This document shows positions 50,818 to 60,849 of a stretch of 64,000 nucleotides of DNA, piece after piece. Both the position numbers and the translations under genes were made by a program. The notes beneath the pieces are model-generated. The model searched no databases. It was not told the DNA's origin and saw nothing but the letters and a program-made list of their open reading frames with translations. The stretch is from Pelecanus crispus. Lineage: Eukaryota; Chordata; Aves; Pelecaniformes; Pelecanidae. Each line of letters begins with the position of its first letter. Position 1 is the first letter of the stretch. The DNA lies in contig NC_134643.1 of NCBI RefSeq assembly GCF_030463565.1, positions 2,180,001 through 2,244,000 on the forward strand, in the 5' to 3' direction.

Positions 50818-52092
50818 GCAGGTAGAGCTGGGATCTCTGCTAAAGAGGTCCCTCCTCCTGCCCCCTCCTCGTGCAGGCACCTGCTGGCAAAGGGTTCAGG
50901 TGTTTGTGCTCCGGGAGGGATAGCCATGTGGAGTAATCAAGGTGCTTTGAAGAACTTGCACCTGCAGACCCATGGAATTTGGAGTTTCTTTGGCTTTTAC
51001 ATGCTCATTCAGTATTGCTTTCCCCATGATGTCTAAAAGCACTTTCTGTGAAATCAGGAAAAGAGTTCTGAATGGGTTTTTTTGGGAGGAGTATGTGGGT
51101 TTATTTAATTTTTTTTTTTTAAATTTAAAAAATGAGGCTCATTTTGTAAGACTTTCTTTGCAATCTTCAGGGCTGGAAATGTACTTTCTGCTTTCCATCC
51201 CCCTTTTCCAAGTGCAAATAGCACATCTGTTAAATCTCCTGGGGATGGACAGGAGTTGCAGGATGGGGCTCCTGCCTTGGGGGGTAATGTCATGGGACTG
51301 GGATGGCTTCTCCATCACAGGTGCCATGAGAAAGTGGGGCTGTCCCAGCTCCAGGGCAGTGCTGGCTCCTCGAACGCAACCAGACTACTTGAATTTTGCA
51401 GCGTCCCCTTCCCTGGCCCCAGGCCATCGACAGTGCAGAGACCAGAGCTCTCCCCAGCCTGCCCCATGGAGCTGGGTCCCACTGCCAGAGGGGAGCGTGG
51501 GACCTGTGCGCTGCTGGCACACTGGTGGGCGATGGGACTTCTCTGTTCCTCAGTGTCCCTTCTCTAAAATAGGGATAACAGCTGTTAGGTGGCAAAAGTT
51601 CATCAGAGATGCTGAGGCTGTTGTGTGATGTGGGGATGATGGATGCCTTGGAGGACCTGGGATAGCCGTGCGGTGAGGTGACAGTACATGGCATAACAGC
51701 AGGATTGAGAGACACCAATGAGACCGCCCCGTTGCAAATGGCCAAGGGTGTCATTTTCCATGCAGCATACATGAAAGGAAGAAACTCACTGACACGGGAT
51801 GTTCCAGAGGCCAGAAACTCAAGTTTTAAAATCTGATCTAGACTTAGGACATGGAGACTGCCTCTGGAAACTATTAAACCTCATGATCTGGTGCCCTGGG
51901 TGTAGGTCAGTTACCCTCTGTCCTACCACCCTTCTTGTGTTCAGTGGGAGGGTTAGGGCCTGCCAAGAGGCAGAGCAGAAAATGGGACTCTCTGAGGGGT
52001 ACAACCCACAGAAAATGGACAGGAAGGGAAAGGTCCAAGAGTCAAAGCAAAAGCATGTGCGGGGGACATGGAGCAGAGCAAATCACCTATCC

Positions 52093-52677
52093 ATCAGTGT
52101 CATGGTTTAGCCCCAGCCAGCAACTCAGCACCACGCAGCCGCTCGCTCACTCCCCCTGCCCCGATGGGATGGGGGAGAGAATCGGAGAAGTAAGAGTGAG
52201 AAACACTCCTGGGCTGAGATAAGAACAGTTTAATAATTGAAATAAAGTAAAATAGTAATGATAATAATAATATAATAATGATGATAATAATAATAATAAT
52301 AATAATAATATACAAAGCAAGTGATGCACAATGCAATTGCTCACCACCCGCTGACCCATACACAGACAGTTCCCGAGCAGCGATCACTGCCCCCGGCCAA
52401 CCCCCCAGTTTCTATACTGCCCATGACGTCATATGGTATGGAATAGCCCTTTGGTCAGTTTGGATCAACTATTCTGGCTGTGCCCCCTCCCAGTTTCTTG
52501 TGCACCTGGCAGAGCATGGGAAGCTGAAAAGTCCTTGACTGGCATAAGCAGTACTTAGCAGCAACTAAAACATCAGCGTGTTATCAACATTCTTCTCCTA
52601 CTAAATCCAAAACACAGCACTATGCCTGCTACTGGGAAGAAAATTGACTCTATCCCAGCTGAAACCAGGACAATCAG
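52093..52677 (+). mobile_element. Solo LTR of an avian ERV with 5-bp target duplication
   Basis: The LTR proper is 52098-52672 (575 bp). It begins TGTCATGGTTTAGCCCC and ends GAAACCAGGACA, and is flanked on both sides by ATCAG (52093-52097 and 52673-52677). Inside are a GATAAGAACAGTTTAATAAT block, an ATA/ATG microsatellite (about 52257-52310) and a GACGTCATATGGTATGGAAT block. I recognise these from a very common avian LTR family. There is no coding interior. The 5-bp duplication fits class I or class III (ERVL-like) integration rather than the 6 bp usual for class II. Orientation is by analogy with related LTR starts. Confidence 0.88.
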
Positions 52678-52763
52678 CCAGCGAATTTGGGGCTGAGAGT
52701 GGGGGCAGTTTCTCACCCTCCTCTGAAGAATGGGGTTGGCTTTTGCATCTTAATGCGCTCTGT

Positions 52764-54103
52764 CCATGTGTGGTGGGTTGACCCTGGCTGGATGCCAAGT
52801 GCCCACCAAAGCCGCTCTATCACTCCCCTTCTCAACTGGACGGGGGAGAGAAAATATAACGAAAAGCTTGTGGGTCGAGATAAGGACAGGGAGATCACTC
52901 AGCAATTACTGTCATGGGCAAAACAGACTCGACTTGGAGAAAATGAGTTTAATTTATTGCCAATCAAAACTGAGTAGGGTAATAAGAATTAAAACCCAAT
53001 CTTAAAACGCCTTCCCCTCACCCTTCCCTTCTTCCCAGGCTCAACTTCACTCCCAATTTTCTCTATCTCCTCCCTCCTGAGTGGTGCAGAGGGACAGGGA
53101 ATGGGGGTTGCGGTCAGTTCATCACATGTTGTCTCTGCTGCTCCTTCCTCCTCAGGGGGAGGACTCCTCACACTCTTCCCCTGCTCCAGCGTGGGGTCCC
53201 TCCCACGGCAGACAGTCCTCCATGAACTGCTCCAGCGTGGGTCCTTCCCATGGGCTGCAGCTCCTTATGAACTGCTCCAGCGTCGGTCCCTTCCACGGGT
53301 GCAGCCCCTCAGGAGCAGCCTGCCCCAGCGTGGGTCCCTTCCATGGGTGCAGCCCCTCAGGAGCAGACTGCTCCAGCGTGGGTCCCTTCCACGGGTGCAG
53401 CCCTTCAGGAGCAGACTGCTCCAGCGTGGGTCCCTTCCATGGGTGCAGCCCCTCAGGAGCAGACTGCTCCAGCGTGGGTCCCCCATGGGGTGCAGCCCCT
53501 CAGGAGCAGACTGCTCCAGCGTGGGTCCCACGTGGGGTCCCCAGCCCTGCCAGCAAACCTGCTCCAGCCTGGGCTCCTCTCTCCGTGGGTCCACAGGTCC
53601 TGCCAGGAGCCTGCTCCAGCGTGGGCTTCCCATGGGGTCACAGCCTCCTTGGGGCACATCCCCCTGCTCTGGTGTGGGCTCCTCCCCAGGTGCAGGTGGA
53701 TCTCTGCTCCCCCGGGGGCTGCCATGGGTGCAGGGCACAGCTGCCTCACCGTGGGCTGCACCAGGGCTGCAGGGGAATCTCTGCTCCGTGCCTGGAGCAC
53801 CTCCTGCCCTCCTTCCTCACTGACCTTGGTGTCTGCAGAGTCGTTCCTCTCACATGTTCTCACCCCTCCCTCCAGCTGCAGTTTGTGCCCATTTATTCCC
53901 CCCTCCCCCCTTAAACACGTTATCCCAGAGGTGCTACCGCTGTCCCTGATGGGCTTGGCCTTGGCCAGCGGTGTGTCCGTCTTGGAGCCGGCTGGCATTG
54001 GCTCTGTCAGGCATAGGGGAAGCTTCTAGCAGCTTCTCACAGAAGCCACCCCCTGTAGCCCCCACAGTCCCAAAACTTTGCCCCGCAAACCCAATACACC
54101 ATG
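52764..54103 (+). mobile_element. Solo LTR, same family as 26931-28309, with target duplication
   Basis: The element proper is 52769-54098 (1330 bp), beginning TGTGGTGGGTTGACCC and ending CCCAATACA. It is bounded by perfect copies of CCATG (52764-52768 and 54099-54103). It contains the 48-bp repeat array and shares its whole architecture with the minus-strand copy at 26.9-28.3 kb. No gag, pol or env is seen. It lies 96 bp from the previous LTR and about 2 kb upstream of the second tubulin's promoter. The perfect target duplication shows an independent insertion, not a copy carried by the tubulin duplication. Confidence 0.88.
53185..53545 (+). repeat. 48-bp minisatellite inside LTR (about 5 good units)
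   Basis: Units of the form CTGCTCCAGCGTGGGTCCCT followed by TCCATGGGTGCAGCCCCTCA repeat every 48 bp from about 53275 to 53520. Two decayed units lie before and one after. Copy number differs from the other LTR (about six). Open frames of up to 277 codons here are by-products of a period divisible by three. Confidence 0.85.
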
Positions 54104-56164
54104 TCACAGGTTGTGTTGAGGGGGATCTGTGCAGAGGTCCTGGGCGGCTGGAGGTGGCTCTGTTCATGGGAGAGCTGGTCACAGCCTCACCTGGCCCAGC
54201 TCAGAGCAGGACAGGACATCCCAGGAGCAGGGCAGGACATCCCCTTTGTTAAAGGGGAGCAGAAGAAAGACCTGGTCTGAGTCCCAGGCATGTGATATTT
54301 TGATTTCCAGGCACTAGCACAGAGCTGAGATGTTCCCCTTGTCTAACCTGGTGCTGGGCACGGACCCCAAGCAGGGCTGGTGCAGATCCCCACAGCAGCT
54401 GATGGTGGGGAAAAGCCTGTTCCCAGCCTCCGCCAGTGCTTTACTGGAACTCACTGTGGAGCACAGGGGATAATCTCTTCAACTTTCTGCTCAAAGCGAT
54501 GATTTCTCCCTCGGCTCTGAGCAAATCCCTCTGACACTCCTTGCTGTGCCAAGGCTCCTCTAGGCAGCACTGTGCATCAGAAAGGCTGAGCCTGGACAAC
54601 CCAGGGACACCTCTGGCCAAACCCACAAAGGGACGAGAGTGCGTCCAGCTGGGTGTCCGGCCAGGTCTGACCTTGATCTGCCCTGCTTTGCCTGACCAGA
54701 TGTGAGCGGGCATGTATGCCTCAGTTTCCCTGGGTGTAAAATAGGGACAATGACTGTGTCCTGCTAAACAAAAGTTCAATATACCAATGGGGTTGGATGT
54801 GTAGGGTGTTGGGCTATAAAAATGCATAAAGCTATATGCAGTGTACATAAAGGGCCATATAATTCAAGGCTACAGCAGATTGCAACAAGGAAAGATCTCA
54901 CCTGTATATGCTTTGAGCCAAAGCAGGAGGAGTTCACTGCACAGAGGTGCTGTGGGCATGTTGATGTGCTGTCTGCCGGAGATGTGTGCTATAAGGGGAA
55001 GATGCTGAAGGGCCTGGTATATTATTTTTATTTTGCTTTTTGGTCTTCAGTCGAATTTGGATCCTGAGCTCCTGGGCTGTGGGTCAGCTAGAAGCCTTGG
55101 CCACCTGAGGATGGGCTCACTGGAGCTGAATTCTGCTGTGTTGCCTCCTCTGGGTGCCCAGTGAAGTGGAGGGGAGATGCCTCCAGCTACATCTCTGCAG
55201 ATGGCTGGTGGATCCACCTGCCAAGCCTTCAACTGGAGACCTGTCCCCTCTTAATGTCTCACCTGGAGTGCTCCCCATGGCCGTGCCCTGGACACCTGGA
55301 CAGGGCTGGTGGGAACTGCTTTGCTGTGCTTAGCAAACATCTCCTGGGGAAGGAAGGCCAAATTTCTCTCTACCTCCCATGCTTGCTACATGCAGGGATG
55401 GAGGCCAAGAGACACAGTTTCATTTTGGAGCTGGGCTGGGAGGTGAAGAGAAAGGGAGATTTAGAGGAAGGGATAAATAGTCCAAGGTGGAGGGATGGGA
55501 GATTGGTGAGCTGGGGCTCAGTGGAGGGTGGAAAACAGGACGGTGAACAGGGACAGTCTGTGTATGGGGAGCTGAAGCCCCAGGGCTGGTACAGAGGTCT
55601 ACCAAGAAATGGAGAGTGGTGGAAAGGTGGGCAGGGGTAGATTGGGCAACATGGTCAGTCCCCATAGGGTGAGTCTGGAGCAGCCAGGGAGGCACTTGCA
55701 ACTCTAGCAGTCCAAACTCACCTGAGGTCATGGGGTGGTCCTGGCCAGGGCCAACTGATGGCCTGGGGACACTCGTGAAGGGCCATGCAAATGGAGAGGG
55801 TGATGCTGTGTCCCAGCTGTGACTGCTGAAGGTGTTGGTGGAGAAAGGGGTGGTTGCAAGACAACCTTATAATCTAGAGGGTCCCCAGGAGGAGAACCTG
55901 GGAAATCCCTCTTGAGGTCCCCTGACCAGTCTTCCTTTTCCCTTCCCAATGCAGTGATGATTGTGTGTAGGGACAGCTTGTGTATGGGGACTTGAGAGGG
56001 TGTAGGGTCTGGACCATGGTGGGGACAGGGCCTGCAGTTGAGCTGGAGGGATGTTTTGGAAACACTACAGGCCCAGACAGGCCCGACCGAGCACTCGGTG
56101 GAGGCGATGGGAGAACAAAGCATTGGAAACTCAAGAGATCAAGAGAGCTAAAACTCAAGAGAGC
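54104..56164. other. Intergenic downstream of UCN3, no gene recognised
   Basis: The stretch is moderately GC-rich, with a small imperfect direct repeat (CAGGACATCCC twice near 54210-54243). Open frames are below 160 codons and not recognisable. Confidence 0.5.
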
Positions 56165-56170
56165 TTTAAT
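56165..56170 (-). terminator. UCN3: Possible polyadenylation signal of UCN3
   Basis: ATTAAA on the minus strand lies about 275 bp beyond the UCN3 stop codon. It is a common variant signal; no AATAAA was seen nearer. Confidence 0.4.
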
Positions 56171-56442
56171 TAGGGACCTTCCCGAGGTGACGCGTCCCCT
56201 TGCCCTGTTGTGGACATGAGCCTCTTCCCCGGGCATGGAAATGTCGAGGAGGAGGGACGGAGGAGATCAGGAAGGAGAGAAGGAGGAAGAAGAGATATGA
56301 AAGTTAGGTAGCTCTATGGGTCAAAAATATACAACACTGATATCATACATGGCTGTCAGTCCCCTCTGGCCAGCAGGCCAGGGCCAGGCGGTGGCCCCAT
56401 GCAGCCAGCCCTGCTCCGAGTCCCCCCTGCCCCACGGGGGGG

Positions 56443-56913
56443 TCACTTCCGCCGCCCGATTTGGGCCATGAGGTGCGCATTGGCGGCGGCCTTCGCCCGC
56501 AAGTTCTTGGCTTTGGCGATGTTGAAGAGGATGTTCATGATGTTGGTGGGGACGTCGAGGGAGAGGGTGACCTTGGTGCGACGGTCAGTCTTGGCCCGGT
56601 TTTGGTACGTCTTCCCCTTCACCTGCGCCTGGGAGACATATTTGTAATGGCCTTCGCCCGGGAACGTCCTTTTCCCCATCTCTTCATCCACCATGTCCTC
56701 CCCTTCCTCCTCCTCAGAAGCCTCCTCTGGCAATGGGGAGTCAAAGCCACGCTTGTCTAAGATGGCGTTTTCCTCTGGGTGGCTCTTCTGGGCTTCAGCG
56801 AGGGCCGTGTTGAGGCAGCTGAAGATGGAGGCGGCGTTATAGAGGCGGAGAGCCCTTCCAGTCTCGGCAGCGCAGAGGAGGGCAAGGAGGAGCAGCAGCT
56901 TGGTGTTGGGCAT
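56443..56913 (-). CDS. UCN3: Urocortin-3 precursor
   Basis: UCN3 is a secreted peptide of the corticotropin-releasing-factor family and a selective ligand of the type 2 CRF receptor, with roles in stress, feeding and islet hormone release. The 156-residue precursor (human: 161) starts with a signal peptide (about 1-21, [13 protein letters not shown] core). An acidic spacer follows (about 75-90), then the mature peptide at about 115-152, containing [20 protein letters not shown]. This is followed by glycine 153 and RRK, the amidation and processing signal. The cleavage site before it is RRTK, with valine where the human 38-mer has phenylalanine. The frame runs 41 codons further upstream, but the splice acceptor CTGGGCAG at 56923-56930 leaves ATG 56911-56913 as the natural start. 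As in mammals, the whole coding sequence sits in one exon. Confidence 0.96.
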   Translation of the reverse strand: MPNTKLLLLLALLCAAETGRALRLYNAASIFSCLNTALAEAQKSHPEENAILDKRGFDSPLPEEASEEEEGEDMVDEEMGKRTFPGEGHYKYVSQAQVKGKTYQNRAKTDRRTKVTLSLDVPTNIMNILFNIAKAKNLRAKAAANAHLMAQIGRRK

Positions 56914-56922
56914 TGTGGTGGC

Positions 56923-59900
56923 CTGCCCAGTGGAAAGAGCGAGGGGAGGGCAGAGATGGGCATGAGCTTCCCGCGGGGCCCGGGGCAGAGCACCATCATC
57001 CCCCCATCTTCTCACATCCCATGGACCTGGATTCACCTCCCAGGTCCCCCCCCAGGTCCCATCTAATAGTTAGGGCAGGTGGGAATGAGTTGCCTTGGAG
57101 CCTCCTCCTCTAAGGTGGAACCCCCTAGCCCTTAGTTTTGGGGTGCTGGGTGGGAGGTGGGATGTCCAAGGTGATTTGCAAGGCTGCAAGCCTTCACAGA
57201 GGGGAGAATTTGGCCATCCCTTTGCCGAAACACAAGTGCCTGTGGCAGGAGAGCTGGTTTCTACCATGCCCCTTGCCTGGGGCAATCTTGTTGCGGTCCC
57301 CATGCATCCCTCTCCACCTTGCTAATACCTCCACAGAATAGCTGTGTGTACCACCAGCTGCTGTAAAGGTGGGTTTTCCTCTCAGCTCCTCTCTGGTCAG
57401 CCTGAAGCCACCAGTGATGTTTCTGTGCTCTCTGAAGTTGGCAATTGCCTGTCTCACCCAACTTGGTCCAAAAAGGGTGTGGAGAGTGGAGCAGGTCCCA
57501 GTGCTGGAGGGGGAATCCAACGTGATGGCCCCATATCCCCTCTCCAGCCCTGGCCTGGGGTGCTCTGGGGTTGCCTGTTACCCCATGGCTCCATCCCCAG
57601 CACACCCCTCCACCCTGGCTGCAGGACAGGCTGCTCCATCTGATGGCACATTTGGGGCACATCACCCTCCGTGGACAGCCCTGCCTGGGGACCTGGGGGC
57701 ACCTTCAAAATCACAGCACAGCAGCATCATTCCCTGCATCTCTGAGTCCTGTCTCTCCGGGAAGCGACCCATCTCCCTGTATACCCACCCGACCACTCAA
57801 AAAGGCCACCTAAAAGGCCACAGGGCATCTCGAGGTGGGGGTCTTTGCCCATGTCAAGGTCACACAAGTGTCCCTGGGGCCAGCCCTGAGGGCACAGGGG
57901 CCTTCCAAGTGCCAGGAGGCGTGCTGGCATTCCCAATCTTCGGGCCCCATCTTGTGGCAAGCGTGTCATACGGCAAGCCCTGGACAAGGGACAGTCCCCA
58001 GGGGTGCGGGGACCCGGCCTGGTGCTGAGGTTTCACCACTGGTTTGGGGCTTTGGGCTGCTAAGTTATTTCCCATGGGGACAGGACTGTGGAGGGGCCAG
58101 GGAGGCTGGGGAAGCCTCTGGGAATCTCTTGCGGAACAGGATGGCTGCTGTTGAGTCTCTGTGGATGTCCGTGTCCTGGGGCTACGGCTGGGGATGGAGG
58201 CTGTGCCTTGCTGCACGAGAGGCTGCTGGGTGGGGGAGATGTCCTCAGACTGATCCAAAATCAAATCAACCCCCTTGTCCCCAGGAGCTGTCACCCTGGA
58301 CCTGCTCTTCTGCCACTGAGCCATGGTCCCTGAAACCGCTGTCACCTTAACTCTGCCCTTTGCTGTCCTGCGGAGGGGGAGATCGGGGCAGGTTAATCCC
58401 CTTAACTCTGCCCTTTTCTGTCCCTCGAAGGGGGGGACTGGGGCAGGTTTAACCCCTTAACTCTGCCCTTTTCTGTCCCTCGAAGGGGGGGACTGGGGCA
58501 GGTTTAACCCCTTAACTCTGCCCTTTTCTGTCCCTTGAAGGAGGGGATTGGGGCAGGTTTATCCCCTTAACTCTGCCCTTTTCTGTTCCTTGAAGGAGGG
58601 GGATTGGGGCAGGTTTATCCCCTTAACTCTGCCCTTTTCTGTCTCTTGAAGGAGGGGGATTGGGGCAGGTTTATCCCCTTAACTCTGCCCTTTGCCATCC
58701 CTCGGAGGGGGAGATTGGGGCAGGTCGTACAGGCAGGATTTGAGGGAGCTGCTCGATTTCCACTTCTTTGCCTCGCTTGCCCCTGCACAAAACCCCACAG
58801 AGCTCCCCCAGGCAACAACCGTCCCCTTAACTCTGCCCAGCTGGCGGGACCCAGGCAGCACTGGCAAAGCCATTGCCATAGGATGGGGGAGGAAAACCCT
58901 TCCCAGGCATACGACCCCCATGTGAGGGCAATTAGGGACCCAAAACTCTCCTTCCTTCAGCCCCAAATCAGGCATTTAAATCCCAGGACTCAGTTTTTGC
59001 CTGCAAAAGCTTAACAGGATGAAGATCTTCCTCCCACCCCAAAGCCTCCCTCCTTGCAGCTGTGTTTTAGCCCCAGAAGAAGCAGCTGCTCCCAGCAAAA
59101 TCCTTGCAGCCCCTACTAGCAGGATTGGGGCATGAGTTTAGAAATTGCTACATTTCTCATCCCTTCCTGCAGCCCCTGCTCTCTTGGGGACACTGCGTGA
59201 CCCCAAGCCGCTGGATGGAGAATGGGAACATCTAAGAAAGCCCTCGCAAAGCCGGCACGGCTGCCAGGAGAGAACTGAGCTGGTTGGAGCTGCCGCTGCC
59301 CTCTCCAGAGCTGCGGAGCAGCATCTCCACATCACCTCTCCCCGACAGCTATTTCACGACTGTCTGAAATGGGTGGCTTGGCCCCGCGGCTGGCTCGGGC
59401 TTTTTCTGTTTAGAAAAACTCCTTGGGGAGCTTGGCCGAGTGAGGGGGAGAGGCAGAGCAAGGGGGAAATGTGGCTGAAATGCATCCGCACCCAGCGCCT
59501 GGTTTTCTGGTCATCGGTTGTGGGGTGGATATCCTGGCAAAAAGAGCAAAACCCAAGGCAAAGCAGCAGGGAAAAGCAGTGTCCGGTGTGCTGGTTGGAC
59601 AGCATGAGCTGGTATTTTGTGGGAATTTTTTTTTTTTTTTGCATGGGGATTTTGTGCCCTGCAGTGCCAGAAAGTTTTAATGGAGCAGGAAAGAAACTGG
59701 AATTGGGTTTTACTCTCCCACCCGCAAAAAAAAAAAAAAAAAAAACGGCAGGAAAAGAAGAAAATACACCTGTGGTGGATCTGAGGAAGTCGGAGTTAAA
59801 TCTGCTGCTGCCAGATGGTGACCCATGGGTGCCATTCCCTGCGGATGGAAATTGCTGGGATGCCTGTGAGCAATTTACAGGCATTATATCGAGATGGTGC

Positions 59901-60563
59901 CAACAGCCACAGCAGGACCATTTGTACGGGCTGAAGATCTGCCTCTCGGCTTTAAAAGAGAAAAGTCGATCGCTCTGGCAAGGCAGCTCTGCAAACTGGG
60001 GACAAAGCTATTTGCTGGTTATCGCGGGCTCCTCAGCAGCAGAGGCACTGGATTAAGCTAATCTTTTCCCTGTCAAAAAGTAAGTCCGGAATAAAATAAC
60101 GCTGTGGATGAGACCTGTAGACTTTTAAAACTCTTTCTGTCTGATGCTGCCTCCGCTTTCCTAATGAATCTCTCCTGATGATGCTGATTCCCAGGGCTCC
60201 AAAATTCAAGCTGACCCAGTGGGGATGGGGCTGTGCCCTCCTCTCCTCCCCATCCCTTTAACCACAGCTATGATTTGTCTCCCCACTTTCTGATTTCCCA
60301 AGATTTCCAAACCCTACCCATGCTGCCCAGCGTGATCTGCCTCCAAAAATTGTTATAATAATAAAAAAGAGATTTCTTTGCTTAGGAGGGAGGGTGGGGG
60401 CAGTCTCTTAACACAATATCTTGAACTGCTTTTCCCTACCCTGCCTTTTTTTTTTTCTTGCAGAGAAATGTGGAACCTGATCTCCCAAGGAAAGCACTGA
60501 AATATTTAAAGTTTGTGCAAATGAAGCCAGCTGCTGGTTAATAAATGAAATCCAGGCACTCAC
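56923..60563 (-). other. UCN3: UCN3 intron 1 (proposed)
   Basis: The intron is bounded by donor CAG|GTGAGT (exon edge 60564) and acceptor CTGGGCAG|GCC (exon edge 56922), both on the minus strand. Its length, 3.6 kb, is shorter than the several-kilobase human UCN3 intron. It holds the 55-bp minisatellite and, on the opposite strand, a 303-codon open frame of unknown meaning, plus T16 and A19 homopolymers near 59625 and 59727. Confidence 0.55.
58345..58725. repeat. 55-56-bp minisatellite, 7 units
   Basis: Units start CCTTAACTCTGCCCTTT at 58345, 58400, 58455, 58510, 58565, 58621 and 58677. The period is 55 bp for the first five steps' starts and 56 bp later, because of one extra G. Units 2 and 3 are essentially identical; the first and last are the most diverged. 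A lone CCCCTTAACTCTGCCC recurs near 58823. The array lies in the proposed UCN3 intron. Confidence 0.92.
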
Positions 60564-60705
60564 CTGGTAGTCCTCGGTGCTCGGGGTGGGAAGGGGCTGC
60601 CGCGATCTCACTCCAAGGAGAGAGGCATCAGGCGCGTTCCCCTGAACTTCTGCACCCTCGCTTTTCTTTTATTGTTATTAAGAGGGCTGTGATATTTTTT
60701 CTCTC
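60564..60705 (-). other. UCN3: Proposed non-coding exon 1 of UCN3
   Basis: On the minus strand the sequence from about 30 bp below a TATA-like motif runs to a near-perfect splice donor (CTACCAG|GTGAGTGCC, last exon base 60564). The predicted exon is about 140 bp. It contains no ATG-initiated frame that continues into exon 2 as a known protein. Human UCN3 likewise has an untranslated first exon. This is inference from signals only. Confidence 0.5.
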
Positions 60706-60733
60706 TATGGAAACGCTTTTCCCCTCCCTCGTG

Positions 60734-60841
60734 TATATATAAAAATGAGCGATCACGGGGTTTGAGTCGTAACTCCAGACGTGGAGCCTTCATTTGGGCA
60801 TGATTTCATTAAAATGAAATCAGAGGGAGCTGGCAACGTCA
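60734..60841 (-). promoter_or_regulatory. UCN3: Proposed UCN3 promoter (TATA, dyad, CRE-like site)
   Basis: Read on the minus strand there is a TGACGTTG half-CRE-like site (60836-60841). Next comes a dyad with 10-bp arms TGATTTCATT and AATGAAATCA around a 2-bp centre (60801-60822), then a TTTTATATATA box (60734-60745). The spacing suits initiation near 60705. cAMP-responsive sites are typical of CRF-family promoters. The exact start is not known. Confidence 0.5.
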
Positions 60842-60849
60842 CAGACCTG

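Noticed and set aside
56914-57036. Upstream extension of the UCN3 frame by 41 codons
   Set aside because: The extension crosses a good splice acceptor and lacks a signal peptide at its start. The inner ATG gives a normal secretory precursor.
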